A DNA stretch of 64,000 nt from Thamnidium elegans. Its lineage: Eukaryota > Mucoromycota > Mucoromycetes > Mucorales > Mucoraceae. The stretch is from assembly GCA_025201345.1 (NCBI GenBank), contig JAIXMG010000037.1, forward strand, positions 1-64,000, in the 5' to 3' direction. Both the position numbers and the translations under genes were made by a program. Positions 53,264 through 63,906 of this stretch are shown piece after piece (the first letter of the stretch is position 1; every line of letters starts with the position of its first letter). The notes beneath the pieces are model-generated. The model saw nothing but the letters and a program-made list of their open reading frames with translations. It was not told where the DNA came from and did not search any database.

Positions 53264-54086
53264 CCTTCTAACACACAATATGTATCACCTACGACTTGGA
53301 CAGAATTGAAAGAGATTATCATTCACAAATTTCGCCCAACAAATGATGCCGATTTAGCGCGTGATGTTTTAGTGGATATTGTACAAACAAAAACTATAAG
53401 TGGTTATGTTGATGAATTTATGGATGCAATCATGGCTGTTAAAAATATTACTGATGCTGAATCTACTGACCGTTTTATGCGTGGATTGAAGGATCGTGAA
53501 TTAAAAGCCATTATTCGTGCCATTAATATGAATGACCGCACTTTAGATCGAGTGTTTGATGAAGCATTAGCTTATGAATTTTCACATTACCCTAATGTAT
53601 CTCGTAGCATTTATACTCCTGCTTCTCGTTCTCGTCAGGTTATACGAGACGATCCTATGGAACTTGACGTTGTTCAAAGTAATCGTACTTCTTTTTTCCG
53701 AGGCGGTAGTAAGTCTTCTTACAATAGTAAACCTGGTAATAATCGTTTTTCTTCTCGTGGTACACGTAATTCTGATCTTGTTTGCGAGTACTGTAACAAA
53801 CGTGGTCATACCGAATCTCGTTGTTTTGCCCGTGCTGAACAAATTATTGCTGCGGCCGAAAGTTTAAAACGTAAGGGTAAATCTACTACCAGAAGCGCGT
53901 TGAATGTTGTTGATCACAATAATAGTAATAAAGATAATGACAATGCTTCTTCTTATTCTATTGATGTTGTTGCCGATAATAATGATGATAATAATGTTGT
54001 CGTTAATAACGTTATGGATAATGATATTATAACCACTGACATATGTGAAGATGATGCTGTTATTACCGTTGATGTTATAAAGCCTA

Positions 54087-55741
54087 CAGTGACCCGCAAA
54101 ACTGTTCATTAATTTTAACTTTATTTAAAAAAAGCAAAATCGCCGAAGTTTCGGATATTAAAATGAGAGTATCTCTTATTTATATAGAAAGAGAAAACAG
54201 TTGGCTATCTGACCATTATTTTTATTTATTTGATTTTTGTATTTATCCGATTTCTGTACAACGGAGAAACTATGACATATAAATGAACAGTTTTGCATGC
54301 GAAAAAAAAATCACATTATTTTTATTTATACCAGTTTAATACTTTGTCCAATAACCCTTGGCCTTAATACAAGCTTCTATACGATTAGGCATTGAATCTA
54401 TTACCTTCTGACATTCTTCAGTTTTGATTGTTTCGTACCAAACTTCGGTTACTCTTTCATATAATTCTTGCAATCCTTTAGCGGTCGTTTCATATTCATT
54501 TAGGCGAATTTTTAATAAACGCCACATATTTTCAATTGGATTAAGGTCTGGAGATTGTGGTGGCCAACTAATTACTTGATAATCTTGTTTTTCCAAATAG
54601 TCTTTGACAAGATTACTAGTATGTTTAGGATCGTTATCATGCTGGAATATCACCTGATCTCTTCGGAAACCCGGTTTCTCACACAGATCAATTGTTTTAC
54701 TTTGTTCATCTTCTAAAATGCTCTGATAAAGTTCTTTATCCATATTTCCAATAATCTGACATAACCAGCCTGTTCCAGCGTAACTAATGGCACTCCAAAG
54801 CATGATACCTCCGCCTCCATGTTTAATAGTGCCTTTGACGTGCCTTTGTTTAATAGTCTCTCCATCACGAATCCAGGACCAGACGCGACCATCTGAATTA
54901 AAACAATTAATTTTCGTTTCGTCAGACCATACAACTTGTTTCCAGTCATCTACTGTCCAGTCCTTATAAGCCTTACACCAAGCAAGTCGTTTCTTAGCAT
55001 TTTTGGCGGGCAGCGATGGTTTTGGTTTTTTTTCCAGAGAACCTAGACCGTTTTGTTTGAGAGCCCTACGAATTGTATCAGCGCTAACTATAATTCCATG
55101 ATCAGCTTCGAGTGATTTTCGAACTTTAACTGCATTATCTACACGGCCTTTGGTAATTTGACGAATACAATATCGCTTATCTGCTTCAGAGAGCAATGAG
55201 GGACGGCCTCCTTTATCCAACTGTCTGTCACCACAACTTGATTTACCGATTTGAGAAACCATTCCCAAAGAAACGCCGACAGTCTTAGTTGTTTTATGAA
55301 CTGTAGATCCTGATCTCAAAAGAGAGATAGTTTGATTACGTTTTTCAGTAGTGATTTTGGGAATTTTTGAAAAAATTACTTTTTATTATTGCGATAAATG
55401 AGTTCAAAAACGAATATCAGGTAAGAAAAAGTATGGAGACTTATTGCTTTAAAATATTGGACGGAAATATAAACAATTGAGAATAATGTACAAAGTTGTG
55501 GTCCGGATTTTAGGCTCGTTTTTTCTCGCATGCAAAACTGTTCATTTATACGTCATAGTTTCTCCGTTGTACAGAAATCGGATAAATACAAAAATCAAAT
55601 AAATAAAAATAATGGTCAGATAGCCAACTGTTTTCTATTTCTATATAAATAAGAGATATTCTCATTTTAATATCCGAAACTTCGGCGATTTTGCTTTTTT
55701 TAAATAAAGTTAAAATTAATGAACAGTTTTGCGGGTCACTG
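54087..55741 (-). mobile_element. Tc1 element C (DD34E) in G3
   Basis: Ends CAGTGACCCGCAAAACTGTTC, TA on both sides (54085-54086, 55742-55743), 1655 bp. Excision joins Val-Ile-Lys-Pro to Ile-Ser-Val-Asp in the host frame. Each end is a 215-bp unit closed inside by an inverted GCAAAACTGTTCAT motif (about 54284-54301 and 55527-55545). Confidence 0.94.
54336..55319 (-). CDS. Tc1 transposase C, DD34E
   Basis: At least 327 residues. The catalytic motifs Val-Trp-Ser-Asp-Glu-Thr-Lys, Gln-His-Asp-Asn-Asp-Pro-Lys-His and Asn-Pro-Ile-Glu-Asn are present with DD34E spacing, and a Lys-Gly-Gly-Arg-Pro-Ser linker lies between the helix-turn-helix halves. The coding frame continues upstream of 55319 (Ile-Pro-Lys-Ile-Thr-Thr-Glu-Lys-Arg-Asn-Gln) without an ATG that I can find, so the start codon may be lost or in a short upstream exon. 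Otherwise intact. Confidence 0.9.
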   Translation of the reverse strand: MRSGSTVHKTTKTVGVSLGMVSQIGKSSCGDRQLDKGGRPSLLSEADKRYCIRQITKGRVDNAVKVRKSLEADHGIIVSADTIRRALKQNGLGSLEKKPKPSLPAKNAKKRLAWCKAYKDWTVDDWKQVVWSDETKINCFNSDGRVWSWIRDGETIKQRHVKGTIKHGGGGIMLWSAISYAGTGWLCQIIGNMDKELYQSILEDEQSKTIDLCEKPGFRRDQVIFQHDNDPKHTSNLVKDYLEKQDYQVISWPPQSPDLNPIENMWRLLKIRLNEYETTAKGLQELYERVTEVWYETIKTEECQKVIDSMPNRIEACIKAKGYWTKY

Positions 55742-56907
55742 TATCTCTGTTGATGCTGATACTGATCGTTCCCATCGTGTTATTGAAGCTGTACCTGTGG
55801 TACCTGAGTTCAACAGTATTAATGATGACAAACATGGTTTAGGATGGGTAGATTCAGTTTATTTAGCTACTCTTTTAAATGCAACTGCGTCATCTGTATT
55901 GCCTTTATACGAAGCCACTGTGAATAGTATACATTCATCAACTGTTGACCTTCAACTTCTCATTGATAGTGGTGCTTCTGAAAATTACATCTCTAGCCAT
56001 GTTGCTTCTTTAATTCAGGGTACTCGTACTAAAGTACATGGTCGTGAAGTTGAAACTGCTGGTGGTAATATAACTCCTATTACTGAAAAGGTGGTTTTTA
56101 ATTTGGACCTTCAAGGTCATCGTAGTTCTGTATCCGCATATATTTTTGACACAAAATTTGACGTGATTTTGGGTAGAGCATTTTTAAAAAAACATAATCC
56201 TAAACCTGATTGATTTGACGATACTTGGAAATTACGTGGTCCTTCAGGTCAAACTATTACTGCTAAACCTTCTTCTTTTTCTACTGTCAAAACTGCTAAA
56301 AGGCCTCAATTGAACTATCTAATGTCTCATTTACAGGCTGAAGAAATGCTTAAAGAAGATGGTGTTGAATCGTGTTTCTTATACTTATTGGATGAGCATA
56401 AAAAGGATGGATTAGTTAATATTGGTAAAGATAGTGTCATTTGGACTAAAGAATTGATGAAGGATTTCCCCGGTGTCTTTAAAGATAAACTCTCTGGATT
56501 ACCTCCTATACGTGATGATTTTACTCATGTAATTAACCTCCATGATGATGCTCAACCTATAAATCGCCCTCCTTTCCGTATGAGTCCTGCAGAACTTGAT
56601 GAATTACAACGTCAATTGAATGAACTTTCATCGTTAGGTTTTATTCGACCTTCTTCTTCTCCTTGGGGTGCTCCTGTCTTGTTCGTAAAGAAAAAAGATG
56701 GCACTATGAGGATGTGTATCGACTACCGTGCTATTAACAAGTTAACCGTTCGTAGTGCCACACCGTTACCTCGTATTGATGAGTGTTTAGATCGAATGCA
56801 TGGTGCATCCTGGTTTACGAGTTTATATCTTCGTTCTGGTTATCATCAAATTAGAATTCATGATTCGGATGTCCCTAAAACAGCGTTTAACACAAGATAC
56901 GGGAAAT

Positions 56908-57253
56908 GAGAAATGTTTTTGTTACTATGATATAAGATATTTACTTTTTTACAATTAACCTCTATTTCCGCATTTTTTAAAAAAACATATATTATCTTCT
57001 AATTTATAAATATATTAAGTATCAATATAAATTTAATTGTACTTATAATAAACAATATTTTTATCTTAGTTTTCATGTTGATTATTTAAATAAAATTTCT
57101 TATATCTGTTCTGCTATTATTACAAAATATATTTTATATTAAAAGTTTCTGGGTTATTTTTTTTTTATTATATCATTATATTTTATTTATTTTATTTTTA
57201 TTTTCTGTTTTTGTAGATTATTGAATATTTTAACTTCATAAAAAACATTTCTC
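56908..57253. mobile_element. MITE copy with GAGAAATGTTTTT ends at a G3 deletion
   Basis: 346 bp, same family as 24997-25456 and without the inner CACTA MITE. The flanks differ (AAT left, ACT right), so there is no TSD here, and about 2 kb or more of pol is missing exactly across it. Confidence 0.9.
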
Positions 57254-58783
57254 ACTAGTTTCGAAATTGGTGATCTGGTTCTACTTACTCATGAAGGTAA
57301 AATTGGTTTGGAACCTCGCTTCAAAGGACCCTATGTAGTTACTCGGGTATTTCCGGATTTTGGTACTTACCAGCTTGAAACTATTGCCGGCGAACCATTG
57401 AAATCATTAGTGCATGTTGATCGGTTAAAAAAATTCATTGGTACTAAACCTAGTGTCCCTCATTATGATCCTACAAGTACTCGTCGTGAAGTTCGTGAAG
57501 CCAATCTTAATCGTCCTGATGTTACTATATCTGGTTCATCATTGAGAATAACGTTTGGGTCATTATCATTTTAGGTCTCAGGTTTTTATATTATCCGTCT
57601 CATACAATTGTTTTGATTATATTTTTGATTATATTTTATTTTCTTAATATAATTATTGTTTATTCTCTTATGTTAATATCAAAAAACTATCTTCCTTGAT
57701 TATATTTTTGAATCTACAATATTATCCATCTCAAACGCATATATTTCTTGGTTATATAACATTATAATTGACAGAAAAACTTAAAATCATAAAACATTAT
57801 TCATAGATATACATTATAATATCATACACTTATTATAATATTTTAATCATTTTAGTACAAAGTTTTATATATTGAAATTATCTATAAGTTCTATAAGTTC
57901 ATCATTAATTTTGGTTGCTTTTGAAGGTATTTCCAGAACATGTTTATAGTTATTGTTATATTTATTTAACTTTTTAATAGCCATTTTAGGATTATTATTG
58001 TTTACTATACTAAAAACTTCAATTATTAAATCATTACTGTATTTCATCAATTCTAGTAATTCTTGTATTTTATTAATTATATTTCTTTTTATGTTAAATT
58101 TATTAATACTTTTTGTCATGATTTTAGAAGTGTTAGTATTTGAGTTTGATAAATCATTGAAACTGACATCCTCACTATTATTATTTAAATTAGTAGCAAC
58201 AGAACCTGTAATTTTAGAATAATCTATAGGTATATCGGATATAGTGTTAATAGGTTCATTGTCTATATCATCACAATTATTAATATCATTAATTAAATTG
58301 TTTTCTAAAGTTTCATTATTTATATTTTTAGTATTTTCATTAATTTCACTAATTTCTTGACTATTTTTTTTATTATTTTGTTTTGTTAACGATTTATTTC
58401 TTCTTCTTTTAACTTTATACTTAAAAAAATACGGATTATTGTCTTTCTCAAATTTTATCTCAAAAGATTTAATATCATTATTATATATTATATTTAACTT
58501 TTCTATATTATAATTCTCAATTATTTTAATGATACAGTATGCGGCAAAAGTGTCCGCATGTTATTTACCTCTTTGGTTTTTATGTAATATCTGATGGTAT
58601 TCGTATCCAAATAAAATGAGTAATATACCAATTGAAAGCCCTTCAAAAAGTAAAAAGCACAATCTAAATTTAACAGCTGTAAATAATAAAAACTCCGACC
58701 AAAATAAATTTTAAATTAAGAGGTGCATGCGGACACTTTTGCCTCTTTCAAGATTTTTATTTGTATGATTTATAAAAAAGCAA

Positions 58784-59788
58784 CTAATGCTTTGTCCAAT
58801 ATCCTTTTTCTTTAATAACTTCACTACACCTCTTATGCATGCTAAGCATATAAGGCCTTACTTCTTCCGGGGTAATACTATACCAAATATCTACTATTCT
58901 TTTTCTGAGTTCTTTCATTGATGAAGGTGGTGTAGTATAATTGGAATACAATAGATTTTTCAATAAAGCCCAAATGTTTTCAATTGGATTCAAATCAGGT
59001 GACTGTGCTGGCCAGTTTACAGTCTCAATTTTTTGATTTCTGAGCCAATCAGTAACTATATTGGCGGTATGTTTTCTATCGTTGTCATGCATAAAAAGAA
59101 TATCTTCCTTCTTGAGATCGTAATAGTCGATTGTTTCAATCAAGTCTTCCTCAAGAATACTTTTATAAAGATGCTTGTCCATTGTTGTGTCAATAAAGAC
59201 GAGGTATCCAACTCCTTCCCAAGTAATACAGCTCCAAATCGTAACACTACCACCTCCGTGTTTTACCGTTTGATTTACTTGCTCTGGTCTAACACCTTCA
59301 TCATATCTTTTGTAGCACCAATTTACACCATCTGAACCAAAACAATTAATTTTAGTCTCGTCAGACCAAATAACGTTTTTCCAGTCAACGTGACTTTTAC
59401 CAAACTCTAATCGCAATTTTCGATTGACAGGAGAAATTTTAGGTCTGCTGGGTTTCTTAAAAGGAACAATGCCTCGCGACAAAAGGTAGCGACGGATAGA
59501 ACGAGTACTTAATGAGATTTCTAGATCCTTTAATAGTAGTCTTGACAAAACAGTAGCTGATTGGACCTTCCCCTTGGTCACCTGGTAGACCATAAAGTCA
59601 ATTGTAGATTTCATAACTTTCTTATTTCGGCCTTTTAATTGGATATTTCGATCAGATAATTTTTCCTTTCCTATTTTAGCAACCGTTGACTTGCTTACAT
59701 TCGTTCTACTTGATGTTTCACGGACACTCATTCCATTTGTCAAGCATTGTACGACATTATCGATTTTGGAAGTTGAAGTTTTGCGCAT
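58784..59788 (-). CDS. Tc1 transposase D, DD34E
   Basis: 334 residues, ATG 59788. Same layout as transposase B and clearly its closest relative in the window: Val-Arg-Glu-Thr-Ser-Ser-Arg-Thr-Asn-Val-Ser-Lys-Ser helix-turn-helix, Ile-Trp-Ser-Asp-Glu-Thr-Lys, Met-His-Asp-Asn-Asp and Asn-Pro-Ile-Glu-Asn-Ile-Trp. 34 residues separate the last two acids. No defect visible. Confidence 0.95.
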   Translation of the reverse strand: MRKTSTSKIDNVVQCLTNGMSVRETSSRTNVSKSTVAKIGKEKLSDRNIQLKGRNKKVMKSTIDFMVYQVTKGKVQSATVLSRLLLKDLEISLSTRSIRRYLLSRGIVPFKKPSRPKISPVNRKLRLEFGKSHVDWKNVIWSDETKINCFGSDGVNWCYKRYDEGVRPEQVNQTVKHGGGSVTIWSCITWEGVGYLVFIDTTMDKHLYKSILEEDLIETIDYYDLKKEDILFMHDNDRKHTANIVTDWLRNQKIETVNWPAQSPDLNPIENIWALLKNLLYSNYTTPPSSMKELRKRIVDIWYSITPEEVRPYMLSMHKRCSEVIKEKGYWTKH

Positions 59789-60452
59789 CTTGATGGTTCG
59801 AGTTTTTTCTACACTTACTAGTTTTTCAAATTATTAGAGATATAGTGGCCGCAAAAAATTGTAGTTATATATATCAAATTTAGTAACAAGTGCAGTTGTG
59901 GTATAAAAAAATATAAAAAATAAAAAAAAGCGGCAAAAGTGTCCGCATATGCTCTCTACTTTTGTCGAAGTGTTTAATAGCACTATCATTATTTTAATCT
60001 AAAAAAAACTACTGTATATTTGTGATATTGACGGTTATAAAATAAAAGTAAATATCAAAATACAAAAAATAAAATATAATAACAGAAAATTATCAGACTT
60101 TAAAAAGGTAATGGTTTTTATTATAAGAAAATGTGTGTGTCTTATATACATTTTGGATTTAAATAGACGCTTATCATAAGATGTGAAACTTAGACAGTAT
60201 TAGCAAGCCATTCAAATATGAGCAATTTGAATATAGAAATAGTTTCTTCAGAAGGTTAATTATAATAGCAGCGATGCCTATTATCTTTCTAATTGGCTTC
60301 ACGGCTAAATAATAACAGATAGAGGCTTGTGGATTATAAATGATGTGACAATTATTTATGTAAACCAGTTATCTTAGTTATTCAATTAGTATTAACAGTC
60401 TTTAATAAATTTATATTCAATCGATAGAACGCTAAGAGGTATCTGAGTCATA

Positions 60453-60546
60453 TAAGTAGAAATAGTCTAATTGTATATAGATTATGTAAGTGACTATATG
60501 AGAATATGAGTACTTGTATAATCTATGTCTAATTCGATATTGTTAC
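60453..60546. repeat. 94-bp repeat, also at 63907-64000
   Basis: The same sequence (TAAGTAGAAATAGTCTAATTG onward) occurs in both places. At the second site it is cut on the left by a Tc1-type end at a TA, so 60453 shows the uninterrupted state. Confidence 0.88.
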
Positions 60547-61170
60547 ATATATTACGTAGATACAACAATATTAAGTAGATTTTAAAGGGCTTTTAAATGG
60601 TACTAGACTTGTAAACTTTAATAAAGTTTTCCGCTAGTCATAGCGCCAATAATGGAAAAAATAAAAACATGCGGACACTTTTGCCGCATACTGTATAACA
60701 TCTCTTTATATTTTTTAAAAAGTATTCTTGTTCTATTAAATCCCCAAAGTTTTCCATTATGCTAATATTTTAAAATTATGTTTTTATTTGTTTACAAATT
60801 AATCCACCTAATATTTATTTTAATAATAAAATTCAATTTTATCCATCTCATACATTTTTATAAATCTGAGAGTTATATTGGGATACATCCTAACGTTTTC
60901 CTGTTTATATAAAAGATTCTATTCTTTAAATTGTACACGTTTTCTAAAAACACTACTGTTTTTGAAAATATAATCATTGCTGTTGCAAACATATTTTTTT
61001 AACCCACTGAAACAAATCCAAGTTACAATAAATATCTCACGTAACACAAACCATCTCTATTTTACGCGTATTGGTCCTCTAAAACACTCCCTATTTTTAA
61101 CACTGTGTAACGTCCTTCTGAATAAGTCTTCACCACCTGTAATACCTTCTGCAACAGTTATTACTACCGC

Positions 61171-62185
61171 TTCAATGGATTTACTTGTTCCCGATTATAT
61201 TGACCCGACGGTTAATGATGCTCTGGCTTCTGAGATCTCTCAAGAAACTCACACGTCCTCTTCCTCGACCATGTTACCTGCCGTTGCTCAAGTGGATCCT
61301 CAACCACCTGTGGTTCCTTCCGTAGCAGTCCCTCCTACTATTGTGATTGATGATGACGTTACTAGTGAAGATATTTCTCTACATGGTAGTAGTATTATGG
61401 ATGAGGAAAATGATGACTTGATTGAATTTCGAGATATCTTAGATGGTTATGATTATATATCTTCGGCTGATGACGAAATCCAAGATACTGATATTGAAGA
61501 TGTTGCTCCTATGGTATCCAATACTGGACCTGTCATAATCTCTACTGACTCTACTGATACCGAACTTGAAGATACCCTAGCATCTCCTCAATTTTTTCTT
61601 GAAACTGGTTTTATTCCTTCTATTGATGAACGTAATTCTGAACCGGATACTGAACTTCCTGAAGCTAGTCTATTGCCGGTGACTGCACCTACTGCTTCCA
61701 CATCATCCGCTACTAAGTGCGACTCTGATATGGTTGAAGTGAATGAGGTTATTTCCTCGTCACTACCTGTTGTACCTTCTGTCACCCATGCTACCATTCC
61801 TATACCCGTTCCTTCAAGTCGTTTTTCATTTAAAGCCCCTACCCGGATTACTGTCGCTACATTTCCAGCGGTCCCATCTTCGGTTAATAGTTCGTTAAAA
61901 CCTCTTAACTTGTCATCACGACTTCCACCTTCTCTGTTGTCTACATCATCAGACGCTCCTGTTACAAGTAGTAATACGTCTAATACTCGTAGTGATGTTC
62001 AGGGTCGAACATCTGTCTCGAAGGAGGGTGATGTCGGACTCGACAGTGCTTTCAGCACTGAAGAAGATATGGAAGTTAGTAAGAACTGGAATAAGAACAA
62101 GCGTAAGCAGTTCAAGCCGGTTACACCAAAACGTGATAAGAAACGTAGAATATTCTACGTCATTGAAATATACAATAGAAAATAA
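61171..62185 (+). CDS. Unknown acidic Ser/Thr/Pro-rich protein with a basic tail
   Basis: Not recognised. The frame is open from 60977, but ATG 61171 (Met-Asp-Leu-Leu-Val-Pro) is the better start because composition changes there. From that Met it is about 337 residues: an acidic first half (Asp-Glu-Glu-Asn-Asp-Asp-Leu-Ile-Glu), a Ser/Pro/Thr-rich middle, and a strongly basic end (Asn-Lys-Arg-Lys-Gln, Lys-Arg-Asp-Lys-Lys-Arg-Arg) that could be a nuclear signal or nucleic-acid binder. A TATATAAAAG box lies at about 60906. It directly follows G3 pol and S4, so it may be a gypsy gag N-terminus, a third ORF of G3, or a gene fragment. Confidence 0.45.
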
Positions 62186-62930
62186 GTCCTTTAAAGTATT
62201 GATAAAAGTCTTAGTTGTGATTGTTTTTATTTTAGATGAAAAATAAGATTGTATTTATACTAAAGGGGTTATACAATTAGCCATTCTAATTGTAGAGTAA
62301 TAAAAGTCAGTTTTAAATATCATAAGGATTATGGTTAATCCTTATTGATAATCCGATTGGTTTAAGCATTTATGCATTGTGTTTAATTGGTAGTTCTTAT
62401 TATTAAATGGCAGTTGCCCTGTCATTGATAATAATAGTGGATGATTGTTTAGGATAATTCTATATTGTATTATTAATCGTCTATGATTAATAATGTTTAG
62501 TTTTGATGTGCTATATCGTAATAATATCGAAGGTGAAGAGGGATATATAGTCTGTATATATCAGTCATAACTCAGTCTATAATTAATAGACTGACTTCTA
62601 AATTAGATAAATAACTTCTCTTCTCAAAGAAAACATATTATATATAAAATAAAAACATTGTTTTAACATCTCAACATCTGAAGACATCCTTAACACTACA
62701 ACCTCGTATACTCTCATCAGACTATACATACTATATTACTATTAGGTAAATTAGTTTGTCGACAATTTTTCCTTACTTATTTCAAAACAAGTACGTATAC
62801 AATAAAATTTAAAATTGTCATTACTCCAGAAGAAAACGTCACAGTAGTGTCAAAAGCTTTTACTTCCGTAGGTATTTACTGCTGTACGCTATAATATTTT
62901 CACGAAAAGATATGTCAACTCTTACATATT
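62186..62930. other. AT-rich stretch with no recognisable gene
   Basis: Short palindromic words and alternating AT runs only. No TIR, ORF or RNA feature seen. Confidence 0.6.
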
Positions 62931-63197
62931 TGTGGTATTTAACCATAAAAACTAACGCAAGTTATCACTCCAAATATATCTGAGGTGGTTACACAACAAC
63001 CTCAGTTAGGTATCGCTTACTACCCTGGTTCTTAAACCTAAATTATTCCTACTATAAAAAGGATATTTTACGAGGCAACCTTTTGTTCCCTCTCTTGTTT
63101 TTTAGAAGTCATTTTTTAATTAATAAAGATCCAAAAGAAGTTTCATCTTATTTACTGCTGTCTCTTTTTATTTTATAATTCGATACTAAATATCTCA
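62931..63197. repeat. Solo LTR, 267 bp, TSD ATATT
   Basis: TGTGG..TCTCA, flanked by ATATT (62926-62930, 63198-63202). It differs from the copy at 47736-48002 at only a few positions. Confidence 0.93.
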
Positions 63198-63693
63198 ATA
63201 TTACCGATTTAAAGAATAACTGAGCTGTAAAAATTGGAAATAAAAGCTACAATTATTTGTAATCTAATGTTTTCTATTACCTACCTTATTTTTGTAACGA
63301 TAAGATTAGTACTGATGAAGTTATTTCCGTATTCGTCAGTTTTTACTATTTAAACTTCCGCAATTTTGATCTCCGGTGCATGAAACTTAATTCCCAATTA
63401 GATAAAAATTTTTAAACGCTATTCCCAAAATTTCAGACCTCTACTACCTTTGGTTCGGCCGTGGTTTTGTGGGACCTATCTTAAATGGTGGCCAAAATTT
63501 CGCATATCTTCTATTTCTAATTGAATCTCCGATTTAAACACAAACATCTTACTGGAATTAATTTAGAGCTTGAAGACGTAACATATTTTTAAATTTGAGC
63601 TATCTAACTTTATTCAATCAAAAGATACGCTAAAAACAAGTTTTGTGGGTCAATTTATGTACCCACTGTAAATAAAAGCCTCCTTTTTTTAAC

Positions 63694-63906
63694 CGCGCAA
63701 AACTGTTACAATGTACTACATAACTTTGATGACTGATAGAGTTACCATTTAAAGTAACCTACAAAAAATTATAATTTAGTTTTTGTAGCCAATGAGCTAG
63801 GCTTTCAAATGGTATATATATTGTAGGATATTATATTGCTCGTTTTGATTTAGGGTCGTATTTAGTGGGAAATTATAAAACATTGTAACAGTTTTGCTTG
63901 ACACTG
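63694..63906. mobile_element. Right end unit of another Tc1-type element
   Basis: A 213-bp unit bounded by inverted CGCAAAACTGTTACAATGT (63696) and ACATTGTAACAGTTTTGCTTG, ending ..GACACTG next to TA at 63907. Same architecture as Tc1 B, C and D. The left end is not recognised; 63203-63693 contains no gene. Confidence 0.7.

Larger units (their letters stand above)
53264..57556 (+). pseudogene. Gypsy G3 gag-pol remnant
   Basis: Gag (53264-54084) is cut at its 5' side by CACTA-2 and has a CCHC zinc knuckle (Cys-Glu-Tyr-Cys-Asn-Lys-Arg-Gly-His). After Tc1 element C, the frame continues through PR (Leu-Leu-Ile-Asp-Ser-Gly-Ala-Ser) to a TGA at 56212-56214 (a Trp codon fits). RT (56510-56907) has Ile-Asp-Tyr-Arg-Ala-Ile-Asn, but the usual Asp before Leu-Arg-Ser-Gly is Tyr, so a catalytic residue is lost. 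RT then stops at a MITE. After it only the integrase tail remains (57254-57556: Phe-Lys-Gly-Pro-Tyr-Val-Val). The rest of RT, RNase H and most of INT are deleted. Confidence 0.9.
58535..60693 (-). mobile_element. Tc1 element D (DD34E), right end enlarged
   Basis: Ends CAGTATGCGGCAAAAGTGTCC, TA on both sides (58533-58534, 60694-60695). The left unit is 211 bp, closed by an inverted GGCAAAAGTGTCCGCATGC (58726-58744). On the right the inner motif is at 59932 but the outer end is 760 bp away, because foreign repeat sequence (60021-60352 like the MITE at 47205-47535, and 60453-60546 like 63907-64000) lies within the end. Confidence 0.93.
57865..60757 (-). pseudogene. S4 copy of the unknown S2 protein, split by Tc1
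   Basis: Start ATG 60757. The frame runs to 60696, continues at 58532 after the Tc1 and one TA, and stops at 57865. It differs from S2 by an in-frame 24-bp deletion (about 58380) and a few substitutions. The unbroken S2 sequence shows the exact empty TA site. Confidence 0.85.
57557..60890 (-). mobile_element. Merlin S4: relative of S2, split by Tc1 element D
   Basis: Ends GGGTCATTATCATTTTAGG (57557) and GGATGTATCCCAATATAAC on the reverse strand (60890). The 8-bp TSD TAACGTTT is at 57549-57556 and 60891-60898. With Tc1 D removed it is about 1.17 kb and nearly identical to S2 (27930-29128). Confidence 0.95.

Noticed and set aside
59033..59335. 100-codon plus-strand frame over Tc1 D
   Set aside because: Antisense shadow of the transposase.
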